A stretch of 64,000 bases of DNA from Loripinus fragilis (lineage: Eukaryota; Mollusca; Bivalvia; Lucinida; Lucinidae). How positions within the stretch are numbered: position 1 is the first letter of the stretch; every line of letters begins with the position of its first letter. The position numbers and the translations under genes were made by a program. Of the stretch, positions 1 through 10,298 are shown piece by piece. The notes beneath the pieces were generated by a model. The model saw only the letters and a list, made by a program, of their open reading frames with translations, ran no database searches and was not told the DNA's origin. The stretch is taken from positions 76,601,601-76,665,600 of the forward strand of contig OZ026522.1 in the NCBI GenBank assembly GCA_964019695.1. Direction: 5' to 3'.

Positions 1-202
1 GGGTGCCGTTTAGACAATAGTTTTAGTAAATCCTTTACAGGTTTTCAAAAAGTAAAAGTGCTAAAATATTAAGAATATCAGTGCCCTGCATTTCCAAAAC
101 TTTGCGGTATTCATTCTGCGCATGCGTACGAAATATACTTAAAATTGTGACGTTTGTCATTGAAAAGATGAAACTGGCGTCTTTCAGATTGTTTTTAGAT
201 GC

Positions 203-298
203 TTTCCCCTCTAGACCCAAGATGCCCTTTGGACAATTAAATGTCGCTATACAAATATATAACATATGTAAATGGCGTCTTGGGTCTAGGGGGTGAAA
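203..298. repeat. Inverted repeat (hairpin) with ~24-bp arms
   Basis: The arm at 203-226 (core CTCTAGACCCAAGATGCC) is matched in inverted orientation at 274-298 (GGCGTCTTGGGTCTAGGG), with about three mismatches and a 47-base spacer. It is probably a MITE remnant. The small ORFs across it on both strands are not credible genes. Confidence 0.6.
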
Positions 299-1666
299 GG
301 GGTTGTAAAAGCGAAAGAAGACATTAAATATCTGACAAAAATAGACCACTTTGCAAGATGGTCGTTTTTATTGTACATCAACTGTATAAATAGTTTTACT
401 GTACATAGCGTGGTTCCCTGTTTAACGGTCTAGTTCCCATATATGTTACTGAATAACAAGCACAGTTGATGATCGAAATAAATTCACATTCAATAAGAAG
501 TAGAGTTATAACATGCACGAAGGAAACCCCGTTTTAAATATACAAATTAGGGGCAATGGTGCATCTACGGCTCGTCTATATACATTTGTTGAATGTGCCT
601 AGTTTCTCCAGTCGCTATTTCAACAAAATAAAACGAACGTCTCGTCTAGGGAGATTGCTCGCCTTATCGCTAGAAATTCTTTGCACCTGGGGTGTATTTT
701 GGTCGTGTAAACGGTGCTTTATGAAAATGCATCCGGGTGCAAATCTGCACTCGGGTGCTAATTTGTTCCACCTTTGTAGGTGGTGCAAATTCGGTGGAGC
801 AAGTTAGCACCCGGATGCACATTTGCCCCTAGGTGCAATTTGCGCACATGAACGCAACTTGTTATCACATATGTACAATTTGATCTTTGATTTTGATAAA
901 TTACCCATCTTTTCTCTTTGAGTATGTACATGTGTATGAAAATAAACTATATAAATAAGTCACTTTATCAAACTTAAGGTCATAGCTTCTCTCTGTAGTC
1001 ACTACTACATCGGCTATGCCGGGTTGCCATGCAGAACAACTGGAAGTTCTGGTCTATGGGCTTCGATTTGCACGATTCTATTTCCGAATAATATCTCTTC
1101 CTAACCTCAGCAATAGAAATCAGAGTTTGCCAGAACCCTGGTGCCATGAACGAGTCCATGCTATCTGATGTACATAACGGTGAAAAGGTCCCCCCTGCAT
1201 AATAACGGAGTGACCACCTTTACGATTCATGTAATTAACGTGATGTTCAGACATAGCAATAATTAGAATATGTCTACCCTCTATCTTACCCCCCCATTTG
1301 GGAATCCAATGCTCTTGTAGCCATTGATAACCTCTGCTGAGCCATTTCCCTTCGGAAACTTAACAGAGATTAGAAAAGAAGACAAAACCCGTTTCACACA
1401 TTCACAAGACGTTTATTTGGCTATTAGGAAGAGGTTCTCAAGTGTCCAGCTCTGCGCAGTCCTAAGCCAACTGTCACCAGCAGTTCAATTGAAACAACTT
1501 AACGCACACGCGCATTCCGTTGCAGCTATTCGCGCAGTTTGTCGCAGAGCCGTGACATTCGGAAGCCATGTATAAGTCTCAAGCACTACGTCCGTCCACC
1601 TCTCTTGGTCAGATAGTCACATATTTACTTAGTACTGCTGCAACAGCTTCTATAAGTGCCATTTTC
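299..1666. other. Mostly unannotated stretch with one small foldback
   Basis: I see no coding region. A 23-bp imperfect inverted repeat (739-761 against 804-826, three mismatches) forms a hairpin rich in the words GGGTGC and GCAAAT. Related words recur near 2170-2215, so this is probably a small dispersed foldback element. An 83-codon ORF at 1324-1575 has no recognisable domain. Confidence 0.5.
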
Positions 1667-1965
1667 GCACCAGTGATTTGTATCCACTGCTCCCCCACCT
1701 ACGGGGATGGGCGGGGATAATGGTTTTCACTTTCCAGAGCCCTTGTACCACCCTGTGGGGACAAGCTGATGATAACAACCCTGCTCTTTGCCCCACCCTA
1801 CACAACAGAAAATCCCAGCAGGGTAAGTGTCCCAATGTTATACCCCCACACTTCCCCCCCCCCCCGCACTGCGGGGACAATCAAAAAGTAATTGTCCAAC
1901 ACCTTACCCCGGCTATCCCACGGCTATCCCCGTAGTTAGGGGCCGTGGATACAAATGACTGGTGC
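1667..1965. mobile_element. ~300-bp MITE with ~50-bp terminal inverted repeats
   Basis: The left end GCACCAGTGATTTGTATCC and the right end (inverse of GCACCAGTCATTTGTATCC) match over roughly 50 bp, including the inner word TACGGGGAT. The interior is C-rich and non-coding, with a poly-C run near 1855-1865. No convincing target-site duplication was found, so the superfamily is not assigned. Confidence 0.75.
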
Positions 1966-2688
1966 ATTATCCTCTTTAAAAATTGTATAAATAAATATAG
2001 CAAATACAACCAAATGGAGTTGCATTTTTCTCACACGACGGTGTCTTGAACTGACTAATAATCGAAAGATTCTTATAACATCAAATTTCTCCTTAATGTA
2101 AAACTGAAACATTTGTGATATGTTTATAGAGCAAATCCAATAACATATGAACCAAATCTATTGACATATGAATGCTACATAAGGGGGTGCAAATTTACTC
2201 CCAGGTGCAAATGGTGCATATAAACGAGGCTTATGTCAACAGTGATATCTCGCTGATATTGCAAAAATGTATACTGCAAAGTTTGATAAATATACCAGGA
2301 AATGCTGATGCCACTTTGTGTGCAAGCCATGTTTTAGTGACACCAGAGGCAATAATACATGCCTCTTCAGTCTCAGATGGTGCTATACCTGCGTCTGATC
2401 AATTTGGAGGCAGCAAAGCAGATATGCCAGGCTATAATTGCAGTACTCAATGTTTTGAGGCATGGTATGCAGCCCATCTTACTACATGTAAAACACAATC
2501 GTCTAGATTATAAGTTACAATGGCATATTCAAGGTACTGAAATTGTCTTGTTCTGACAGAGACAGGTTTCAAAGAAAGAACACCTTGATTACCAGTGCAG
2601 TGGGTTCTTTAAAAGTAGGCTTGAAGTAGGCTGGCTTTACATTCACACACTCCTCTTGTTGTGATGAGGCATTCTTCGTGGCGGGAGT
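1966..2688. other. Unannotated stretch
   Basis: A 113-codon ORF (2172-2513) and a shorter overlapping one have no recognisable motif, and no splice structure could be supported. The GTGCAAAT-type words at 2180-2215 resemble the foldback at 739-826. Confidence 0.4.
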
Positions 2689-2803
2689 CCCTACTATAAA
2701 TAGCACTTCCCATAATTAGGCCCTCTTGTTGACTTGTCACGATAGCTCAAGTTGTAGGACATCCGCTTCCGGAACTTGAGGTTGTAGGTTGAAAACCCAG
2801 GTT
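2689..2803 (+). mobile_element. tRNA-derived SINE relic
   Basis: The segment has a tRNA-like head: A-box-like TAGCTCAAGTTGTAGGAC near 2743 and B-box-like GTAGGTTGAAAACCC near 2784. It is about 80% identical to the inverted copy at 3341-3452, including the non-tRNA part (TATAAATAGCACTTCC). It is read as a degenerate SINE rather than a working tRNA gene because the acceptor and T-arm do not pair. Confidence 0.6.
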
Positions 2804-2804
2804 A

Positions 2805-2850
2805 AGGTAGGTATGTAGGCAGGCAGGTAGGTAGGTAGGGAGGTAGGTGT
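2805..2850. repeat. (GTAG)n microsatellite
   Basis: Imperfect tetranucleotide run of GTAG/GCAG units, directly after the SINE relic and possibly seeded by its tail. Confidence 0.85.
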
Positions 2851-3340
2851 TATATATGTTGGGCTGCTGTCGTTTGCCAGAAAAGTTAAATTCACACCCT
2901 TCACCAGTACGGAATATGCATTTTGGGGGGTCCTCAAAATATGAATCAAATGAGATCACCATTTATGGAAAAAGGAGCATTTTTCTATCCTTTATTCAAA
3001 AGGAGTTAAACACTTTAGTATAATCTTGATAATATTGATCATAATCATAATTACAGCGCCGCGACCGCTAGGCAACCACCCTATGCAACTGGAGCTTCAT
3101 AGTTCAGCATTCAAAAACTCAAATATTTCTATCTTTCGATACATCTCAACCACCGAGATGGAATTCGGCGAAACAAGTACTGGGAAGCACATTTTTGTTG
3201 TTGTTTTTAGTTAGGTAGTTATTTCAAAATGTTAGTTGTGATAGTAGTGAGTGAGATAAGAAAATCCATCGCATGTCTTATTGTGCTCAGAACCAAGCAA
3301 TGTAGCAACTGATTCCTTTTTGAACCATTTAAGTGTCATA

Positions 3341-3452
3341 TGGCTGGTTTTCTAACCTGCGACATCCAGCTCTGGAAAACGGACGCTCTACCACTTGAGC
3401 TATTGTAACCAGTCAACAAGGGGAGCTAATTGGAAGTGCTACTTATAGCAGG
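3341..3452 (-). mobile_element. tRNA-derived SINE relic, inverted copy
   Basis: On the minus strand it reads TAGCTCAAGTGGTAGAGCG (A box) and GTCGCAGGTTAGAAAACC (B box). It pairs with 2689-2803 as an inverted repeat separated by ~540 bp of unrecognised sequence. Confidence 0.65.
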
Positions 3453-3455
3453 GCC

Positions 3456-3605
3456 TTGTGGTCACCTGCTGGGAAACGGCTGACCACTTGGCTCTCGCTT
3501 GTGATGTTAAATTGTGTATTGGTCACTTTTCACTTTTCCATGTGGAACCCTGGGTCAAGTGTGGTACTTGATTGTATCGATTCCTGATCTTTGCCCCTTT
3601 TATTA
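3456..3605 (+). mobile_element. 3'-end fragment of the RT element family
   Basis: Matches 7505-7650 (+) and the inverse of 32850-32990. Shared words are CTGCTGGGAAA.GGCTGACC, GGTACTTGATTGTAT and a terminal CTGATCTTTGCC. It is a 5'-truncated copy of the 3' untranslated part of the reverse-transcriptase element annotated at 4790-7650. Confidence 0.65.
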
Positions 3606-4789
3606 CATTATACCAAAAATATGCATTGTCCAGTATTTTTTATGATTTTACTTGAAAATATAGTAGTTCGACAAAGATTTAATTTTATTCAATTTATTTA
3701 CATTTCCTTTAAAGATCCCTGATTTATTTCATCTGACCTTTAAATCTTACCTTCATTAATTATAATAGGTATTTGTTTTGGTGTTCAGAATTTTGGTGAT
3801 GATTCAACTAATGTTGGATCATTATACTTTAAGGTTATGGTTGGGTTGCTAAGTGGCCACCTATTGAGAAATAGCTACCCACTAGATTGGCCATTTGTTC
3901 TCATTGTATTTTGGTCTATTTGTATTTTTTAATTACTATAACTTTGGTTTTAAGAGAGAGATGTGGCTTTTGATTGCTCCAGTTCCTGTATATTGTTTTA
4001 CTAGTACTTACATAATTCATAGCTTATAATGTGATTGTAGTGCAAACAAGTAAACGACATATATTTGCATTTTTACCATTGTTTGACGACAACACTGCAT
4101 TTAAGTCAGTTTTATTTAAGTCAGTTTTACTTACCCCCCCCCCACCATTTCCGTCCCTTTTAAAACTAATTCTTCAGATAGGGCTGATTCAAGGTAACAA
4201 ATATTATTTTATGATATATTTCATCCAATTATACCATTTTAGATGTTTTTTAATTGCTTTGTATTAGTTAAATCTTCATTTCCTGATCTGACGGGGTTTT
4301 TTTTCGGCGGCAATCTTGGATTTTGTACCCCCATCTTGAAAATAGGCCAATTTCGATTGGCTAATGATAAACATTCAAATTATTTATGCCTATGAACATT
4401 TGTACTAAGTTGCATGCTTATATCTGCATGTGCCTTCTTTTTGTCACTTTCCACTCTGCTTAACATATGAATTTGGCAGCCATCTTGAAATTTCCGTTAG
4501 CCATCTTAAAAATGAAAAAAATTGCGATGGCTAACGAGAAAATATTTTCAAGAAAGGTTTGAAGAACATAATCTGAAAGTCTCATGCTTGTATCCGGAAG
4601 TGCATAATAGTCTCAAAAAACAGACATTTCCCACTCCACTATACACCATAGGAAGGGGAGCGAGGAACATATCCATCAAGAAAAATTAATATCGTCCCTG
4701 ATAGATTTTAGTTGAAACTATGCCATTTGTAATGGACAAGTCTAGGTCCTAAAAGGGGACTTCTGTATTTTAGGGAGTTACCTTATTTA
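3606..4789. other. Unannotated AT-rich stretch
   Basis: No gene recognised. Two imperfect copies of a motif with CCATCTTGAAA and TTGGCTAATGA-like words (4320-4375 and 4480-4545) suggest a small duplicated repeat. There is a poly-C run at 4134-4143. Confidence 0.4.
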
Positions 4790-5050
4790 AAATTGATGCG
4801 CTGATTGTTTTGTTGGACAACATCTTCATTTGATTTTGCACCAATATGTATAAACACGTAGTTGGGATTCCTATGGGCTTTAATTGTGCTCCCCTGGTTG
4901 CCAATTTATTCTTGTTTTGCTATGAGAGGGACTTTATGATGTCTCTTTCTGATGATAAGCAGGCTGATATTATTGACGCTTACATCCAGATATTTGGATG
5001 CTTTTGTAAACATAAGTAATGTTTATTTTGATAATATGGTAAGTCAAATA

Positions 5051-6262
5051 TACTCAAACAAAAAGGAAACGTCCGATTTTCATGGTACTGTATCTATCAA
5101 TAAAGTTAAGATGTTGCAACAAAAAGAAAACATTTATCAAACTTAGGACACACAAAAATTGGTAATTATTTGATGTATCTTCTTATCTTACAGGGTTATT
5201 TTGTTTGTTTTGTTTGATTTGATTCTTTACGTCCCATCAACAATCTTTCAGTTATATAGGGACGGGTCTTCCTGGGTTGAACCAGTACTAAGCTAGGATA
5301 AATGTGTCTTGCTCAAGGACCACAACGCAGTGACGCCGGTGAAGTTACAGGGTTATTGAACCTTATGTGCACACAGCTTTTTTCATTATCACCAGGAAGT
5401 TTATCATCAAAACGTGACACATTTAACGTTAAATGGCAGCCAGAAACATCCGACGGTGAAAATACATCTAAAAATTCAAAGTCTGCTTATTGAACGAGCG
5501 ATATTGCAGTTCAAAACCTTTTATTTACGAAATCAACTGAAATTACCTCCCTTTAAATTAAACAAATAACAATTTAAGAACTTCCAAATCTCCTTAACCT
5601 AACATTATTTTGAGACCGTTTTTGTTTTAATGTGTTGTGTTTCTTTATGACAACAATTACACATAAGAGAACAACAAAATCTATGGCTGATGTTGGGCAC
5701 CAAAGGTTTACTAAATCTGTGTTTTATACCCCACCCCTCACTGCAAAATCATCAGAAAATTTCCATTATCAATTGTTTTGATGCTGATTAATCATTTATG
5801 TTGAAATGCTTGTGATAACGAAAAAAAAACAAATTTCTTCGATTCTATTTATTATCAAAATACTGGACCAAAAATGAATTTTCTGAGTGATTTCACGCAC
5901 GCTCGTGATCGATATTTTGTGACGTCAGAGTATGTTACAGATTAATGGCTGTGGTCGTAAAAGCAATGCATACAGCTAGCAAGCCCAAGATTTATAGAGT
6001 TTGCTCAGTGATGTTTAAATGTGATTAAAAAATTCTGGATTATGCACACATAAGCTATTGATGTTATGACTTTTGATTTTAAGGGTACTCGTGTTCGTTG
6101 CTTTGTCAGCGGCTCTACTGATTATCAAATGAATTTATCTTAGTTGCAAAACGTTTCTAAATGATGATGAGTTGGTAATGTGAAAATTTGAATGAAATGC
6201 GTTCATACATTTGGAACTGGCAGAGATAAACGTCAAGCGGACATAATTTTATTGTTTGAGTA
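5051..6262. mobile_element. 1.2-kb TIR DNA element inserted in the RT pseudogene
   Basis: The left end TACTCAAACAA is the inverse of the right end TTGTTTGAGTA, and similarity continues imperfectly inwards (GTCCG). The insertion splits the RT reading frame: ...VSQI on the left resumes with IYPVE on the right. Flanking TA is consistent with a TA target duplication, though TATATA context blurs the exact edge. No transposase is recognisable, so it is non-autonomous. A SINE sits inside it. Confidence 0.75.
5201..5344 (-). mobile_element. 5'-truncated tRNA-SINE (family S1)
   Basis: Perfect 13-bp target duplication TTACAGGGTTATT at 5188-5200 and 5345-5357. The body (GGGACGGGTCTTCCTGGG, CTAGGATAAATGTG) matches the copies at 7010, 35035, 62395 and 63803. 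The tRNA-like head is missing, which is the 5' truncation expected from LINE-mediated retroposition. Confidence 0.9.
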
Positions 6263-6942
6263 TATATCCTGTAGAGTTCCAACTTAATAAAGCTAATACC
6301 TCTGATACCAAGAGCCAAGAGGTCAGCCCTTTCCCAGCTGATACCGAAGTCGAGTTTTTAGACTCGCATTTGTCCATTTCTAATGATATTGTTTCTACCA
6401 AAATTAATGATAAACGTGACGATTTGGATTTTGAAATTGCCTATTTCCCATTTTTACATGGTGATGTTCCTCGCTTTTATCCTATGGAGTATATATCTCT
6501 CAACTCATTCGTTTTGATTGAGCATCCAGCCATGTAGCTGACTTCAACACTTGCAATAAATTGCTAACTCAAAAACTTCTTAAACAAGGCTATGGGTATC
6601 TCAAACATCACACAACCTTTTCTAAATGTAATTGACGATACTATGATTAGATATCTAAATTTCAAGTTGGACTTAAATCTCTCTTGAGCGAAGGACTTTC
6701 TGAACAGGAGTTCTATGGTGACTTGGTGTATAAACTGAAGAAGATTGTTTTTAGCGCAGTTTATTAAAGTAATTTCTCATTATAAAATGATTGGCTATAA
6801 CATTGATGTATTGCAACAGACTGCATGCTTGGTGGTCAACCCAACCATTGTTGGCAGCTTTGCTTTCCTTTTTAATTGCACGCTGGTGGGTTGGACTTCA
6901 GATTCTATGACGGTTCCAACTGAAAGACTAATCTATTGATGA

Positions 6943-7650
6943 GATGGTAGGAGCCTGATGTTTTGGCTGTTGTCAGGCCTACCAGGGTTTACCTGTTTGA
7001 TTTATTTTGTTTGTTTTTTGTTTGATTTGATTCTTTACCCATTAACAATCTTTCAGTTAAACAGGGACGGGTCTTCCTGGGTTGAACCAATACTAGGCTA
7101 AGATAAATGTGTCTTGGTCAAGGACCATAACGTAGTAAGGCCGATGAGGCTCAAACCCGCCGCCCCTTGGTCTCCCGTCAAGCACTCTACCACTGAGCCA
7201 CTGCGTTCCCTTTGATTTATTTTGCGCGGTATGTAGGGTTGAGTCCTCATCTTTGCTTTATCTCCTTTTTATATCTTGATTTTTATGTTCTTGATGATGC
7301 ATCGATGAGTTAGGGGTCTTTCATGCAAACCAAACATCTATGTGTCTTGATCCACAACTGAACAAAGGGTGATGTTGGCGCCATGAAACTGGTTTAAACC
7401 CTCCAGTAAAATAATTTAACTGACGGTTCCAAGGCGGGACTACTTTAATGGATCATTTATGCTATCAATGGTTTGTGTTTGTCATGCTCTTGCGTCTGTT
7501 CATTGCTGCCTAGTGTTCACTTGCTGGGAAAGGGCTGACCTCTTGGCTCTCGTTTGTAATGTTTAATTGTTTTTTGTCACTTTCCCATGTGGTATCCTTG
7601 GTCAGGTGTGGTACTTGATTGTATAGATTTCTGATCTTTGCCAACTTTCC
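6943..7650 (+). mobile_element. 3' untranslated region of the RT element
   Basis: Follows the RT pseudogene. The segment 7290-7650 is repeated in inverse at 32750-33190: shared words include GGGGTCTTTCAT, CTTGATCCACA, AAATAATTTA and the end CTGATCTTTGCC. That fixes this as the element's 3' end. A full-length SINE interrupts it. Confidence 0.7.
7010..7210 (-). mobile_element. Full-length tRNA-SINE (family S1)
   Basis: 14-bp target duplication TTTGATTTATTTTG at 6996-7009 and 7211-7224. On the minus strand it begins with a tRNA-like head (GTGGCTCAGTGGTAGAGTG A box; GGTTTGAGCC B box) and ends in a TTTG-type tail on the plus strand. The head makes it a class III-promoted SINE, not a tRNA gene. 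Confidence 0.92.
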
Positions 7651-7654
7651 TACT

Positions 7655-7825
7655 TTCAGTGGGATATATCTAACTTACCATTTGTTCAATATAAGGATTA
7701 TCAATATTAAACAAGTCATCTAGATATCTTGAGGTAGAGTTAAATGCTTCACAAACATCTGCTTGATTATTGTCAGAAATAGACAACATGAAGTCTCTCT
7801 CATAGTTTCCTGTTCAATCATGATA
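7655..7825 (-). pseudogene. Fragment of RT catalytic region
   Basis: The minus strand reads YERDFMLSISDNNQAD...SRYLDDLFNIDNPYIEQMVS, the palm segment of the same RT family, with the YLDD box intact here. It matches 36115-36265 in the same orientation. It abuts the 3' end of the plus-strand element, giving a tail-to-interior inverted junction. Confidence 0.8.
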
Positions 7826-8272
7826 AAATACTTTCTACTGGCAAGAAAGGCGCCTCTTGTCCAAAAAAAACGTATTTAACCTAAAATGATGACAGTGTGC
7901 TGTTACATATGTTATGGGCTTACCTTACATATGCATTAAAGGTAAAGGGTTATTAACTTGTAAAACAGCTAATCACCAACTTTGACCAATATGTTACCCA
8001 TTCGCTCTTGTTAAAAGAAGGCTAAACCAGAACTTTACTAGTTTTAAGATTTGTCCTTCTCTGTGTAAAATTAACAGGAAATCCCTTTCCTGGAAACACC
8101 TTGCCACCAGATACAGGAAATATTTCTTTGTTATTTCAATTCGTTTATTGATGTACGGTAAATTCACTCCACTATTTGAATCATGAAGTAAATATCATGT
8201 ATACTGCTATATTTACATTTTCGAAGCAATCCTTTAATGAATCTTTAGATTTTTGCAAACGTTCATAGCCTC
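7826..8272. other. Unannotated stretch before the LINE fragment
   Basis: No reading frame or repeat could be assigned. The last ~230 bases may be eroded upstream LINE coding sequence, but no motif is legible. Confidence 0.35.
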
Positions 8273-8713
8273 GTGAATTACACAGATTTGATTGACAGCT
8301 CTTCAGAGTCCAATAAGCTGAAGATAATATTTAGATTACAAAAACGTGCATGTAAGGTTATCCTTGATTACAATGTGGATGACTCCATTGAAGCAATGAA
8401 CTCGTTGAAGATTATGTCTATATATGATCGGCTTTATCTAAGAAAAGCCAAATTTATGTATAAAGTCTATAATAATATTGCACCTGCAGACATTTCTGAA
8501 AATTTCACTCTGAGAAATAATGAAAATACCAATATTCAGCTAAGATCATCTTCTGTTGGTTGTTTTATCCCGCCTAAGCCTAGGACAGAATGCTTCAAAC
8601 AAAGTATGAGGTACTCTGGATGTCTAATATGGAACAGTCTGCCAGAGGAAGTAAAGAATGCCCAAACAATTAGCACCTTTCATAATAGATGTTTAAGATG
8701 GCTAGTAAATTAA
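8273..8713 (+). pseudogene. C-terminal fragment of LINE reverse transcriptase (Jockey/CR1-like)
   Basis: An open frame of 146 codons, without a proper ATG start, encodes the C-terminal tail typical of Jockey/CR1/L2-type LINE ORF2: LQKRACKVILDYNV (~residues 23-36), SIYDRLYLRKAKFMYKVYN, and MRYSGCLIWNSLPEEVK near the end. The catalytic palm is absent, so this is a 5'-truncated insertion. The frame itself is uninterrupted to its stop, which suggests a fairly young or little-decayed copy. It is followed by a tandemly duplicated 3' UTR. Confidence 0.85.
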
Positions 8714-8893
8714 AACATGACTCAATAATTACTGCACATGTACATTTTATTTCTCAACTTCTCTGTTTTGCTCATAAAGTTCTTATAAAAGATGTTTAAG
8801 ATGGCTAGTAAATTAAAACATGAATCAATAATTACTGCACATGTACATTTTATTTCTCAACTTCTCTGTTTTGCTCATAAAGTTCTTATAAAA
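8687..8893 (+). repeat. Tandem duplication of 103 bp spanning the LINE stop codon
   Basis: Two copies with period 103 bp (8687-8789 and 8790-8892) starting AGATGTTTAAGATGGC, nearly identical (GACTCAAT against GAATCAAT). The first copy holds the last codons of the LINE ORF. Confidence 0.95.
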
Positions 8894-9045
8894 TGTGCAC
8901 CCCAGTTCTTATTTTGCTTCTTGACACATTTGTAGTATATAGCTATTGCCTGATAAATGCACACTCTACAGTATCTTTTTGTATCTGCTGATGTGAGAAA
9001 TCAGAATTTGTTATTTGTATAATTCTTTGCCTACTGGAAAATCGT

Positions 9046-9049
<4 letters not shown>

Positions 9050-9078
<29 letters not shown>
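9050..9078. repeat. Poly-T run of 29 bases
   Basis: Uninterrupted T homopolymer. It could be the poly(A) tail of a minus-strand retroposed copy; no matching body was recognised. Confidence 0.9.
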
Positions 9079-9792
9079 GTCTGCTGTGATAGAAGGATGC
9101 TTTCGGGGGTGCTTGTCATCAGGTTTTCAAACAGTTTGGATCCAGATTAGGCCCCGTGTTGTGTGGGGTCTGATCTGGGTCTTAATTGTTTACAAAGATT
9201 ATCAGCAATCATCACTAGTATGTAAAGGGTTTAAGTGTTTGCTTGAAGTCTGCTTATTTGAACCTTACTACAGTAGTACAATATTTCTTCAGATCTCATA
9301 TTCCATTTAACAATGAAAACTTTCGTATTGCAGGATTTTGATGCTCAGACTTCAAATGGGCACATATATGATTTTCAGATATCAAAATACCATACTTAAT
9401 CTTATAAGCACACACTGAATGCTTGAAGGGTTGTTTGCACTATATAAATATCTGATTTCCAGTTGGTCAGGTGGTGCAATGCCATTTGAAGCATGGATGA
9501 AAAAACTGCTGATCTTGATAGGCTGGCTTCTTCAGAAGCCAACTGGTCTGGATATTCCATGTTTTTTATGAGGATATGGATTTTAAAACTGATAAGTGAA
9601 GAGAGTACTCATAAGGTTAAATATGGTAACTGTAATTTATTGTCTGTTTATTTATATACATGTATATTTATGTAGAAATGTAAATAGTGAGGGCCTCATG
9701 GAAGATTAGCAACATGTACTTATGTAAATATATATATGTGCTAAATGTTGTAACCCTCGATAAATAAAGTCTTTACTTACTTACTTACTTAC
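9079..9792 (+). mobile_element. LINE 3' end with (TTAC)n tail
   Basis: The 3' part carries the polyadenylation-like AATAAAGTCTTTAC followed by five TTAC units (9773-9792), the microsatellite 3' tail typical of CR1/L2/RTE-type LINEs. The upstream boundary is uncertain. The segment from ~9490 (GGCTTCTTCAGAAGCC palindrome, then GGGCCTCATGGAAGATTAGC) is most clearly LINE 3' UTR. Confidence 0.65.
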
Positions 9793-10298
9793 AGCTGCCA
9801 ATATCACTTGCCCGTGCAATACGCTTCGAACATCAAACTCATTCGCCGGAAGTGGTACTGGTGCTGTGATTGACAGAGAGCCACACCGGAGTCGCACGTG
9901 CAAAACAAGCCTAGTGTTTGCTCCATTGGCTGTCCGTGTTTAAGCTGGCTGTTACACGTATCCTTTTTACACTCCGACTAAACCGTTAATACGATTATAT
10001 TTTAAATATGAAACTATTTTCATTCCTTAATTAAAAACATTTTTTTATATTTTAGATAAATGTAAATATAAGCAATAAATCCAATTATTGGAATGTTCAT
10101 GGAATCATGGATACTTCCGGTCTCTTGCAAAGTTTATGGTTAGCCCGAACCTTCGGGTTTCACTTACTTTGCAAGAGACCCGAACCATTGATAACACAAA
10201 TATGCAAATTGCCGTATCAAAGTATCAAAACAAAGCAAAAGTCCACAACTCTCTTAGATTAGTGAGTATTAAGAATATTAAAACAATATGTGGAGAAT
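9793..10298. other. Unannotated stretch
   Basis: No gene. A short inverted repeat built on GGTCTCTTGCAAAGT (10119-10133) and ACTTTGCAAGAGACC (10166-10180), with 32 bases between, forms a hairpin of 15 perfect pairs. Confidence 0.5.

Larger units (their letters stand above)
4790..6942 (+). pseudogene. Degenerate reverse transcriptase of a non-LTR/Penelope-like element
   Basis: Translated pieces read, in order: a GIPMGFNCAPLVANLFLF block with YERDFMMSLS near 4868-4960; after a frameshift, SRYLD at ~4987; a 1.2-kb insertion; then QLNKANTSD near 6283, DKRDDLDFEI near 6412, and VLQQTACLVVNP with GWTSDSMT near 6810-6910. This is the conserved order of an RT family common in molluscan and cnidarian genomes. 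I lean to Penelope-like, but no GIY-YIG domain is visible and the class is uncertain. The catalytic box reads YLDA instead of YLDD, and several stops and frameshifts are present. A better-preserved relative lies on the minus strand at 35616-36600. Confidence 0.8.
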
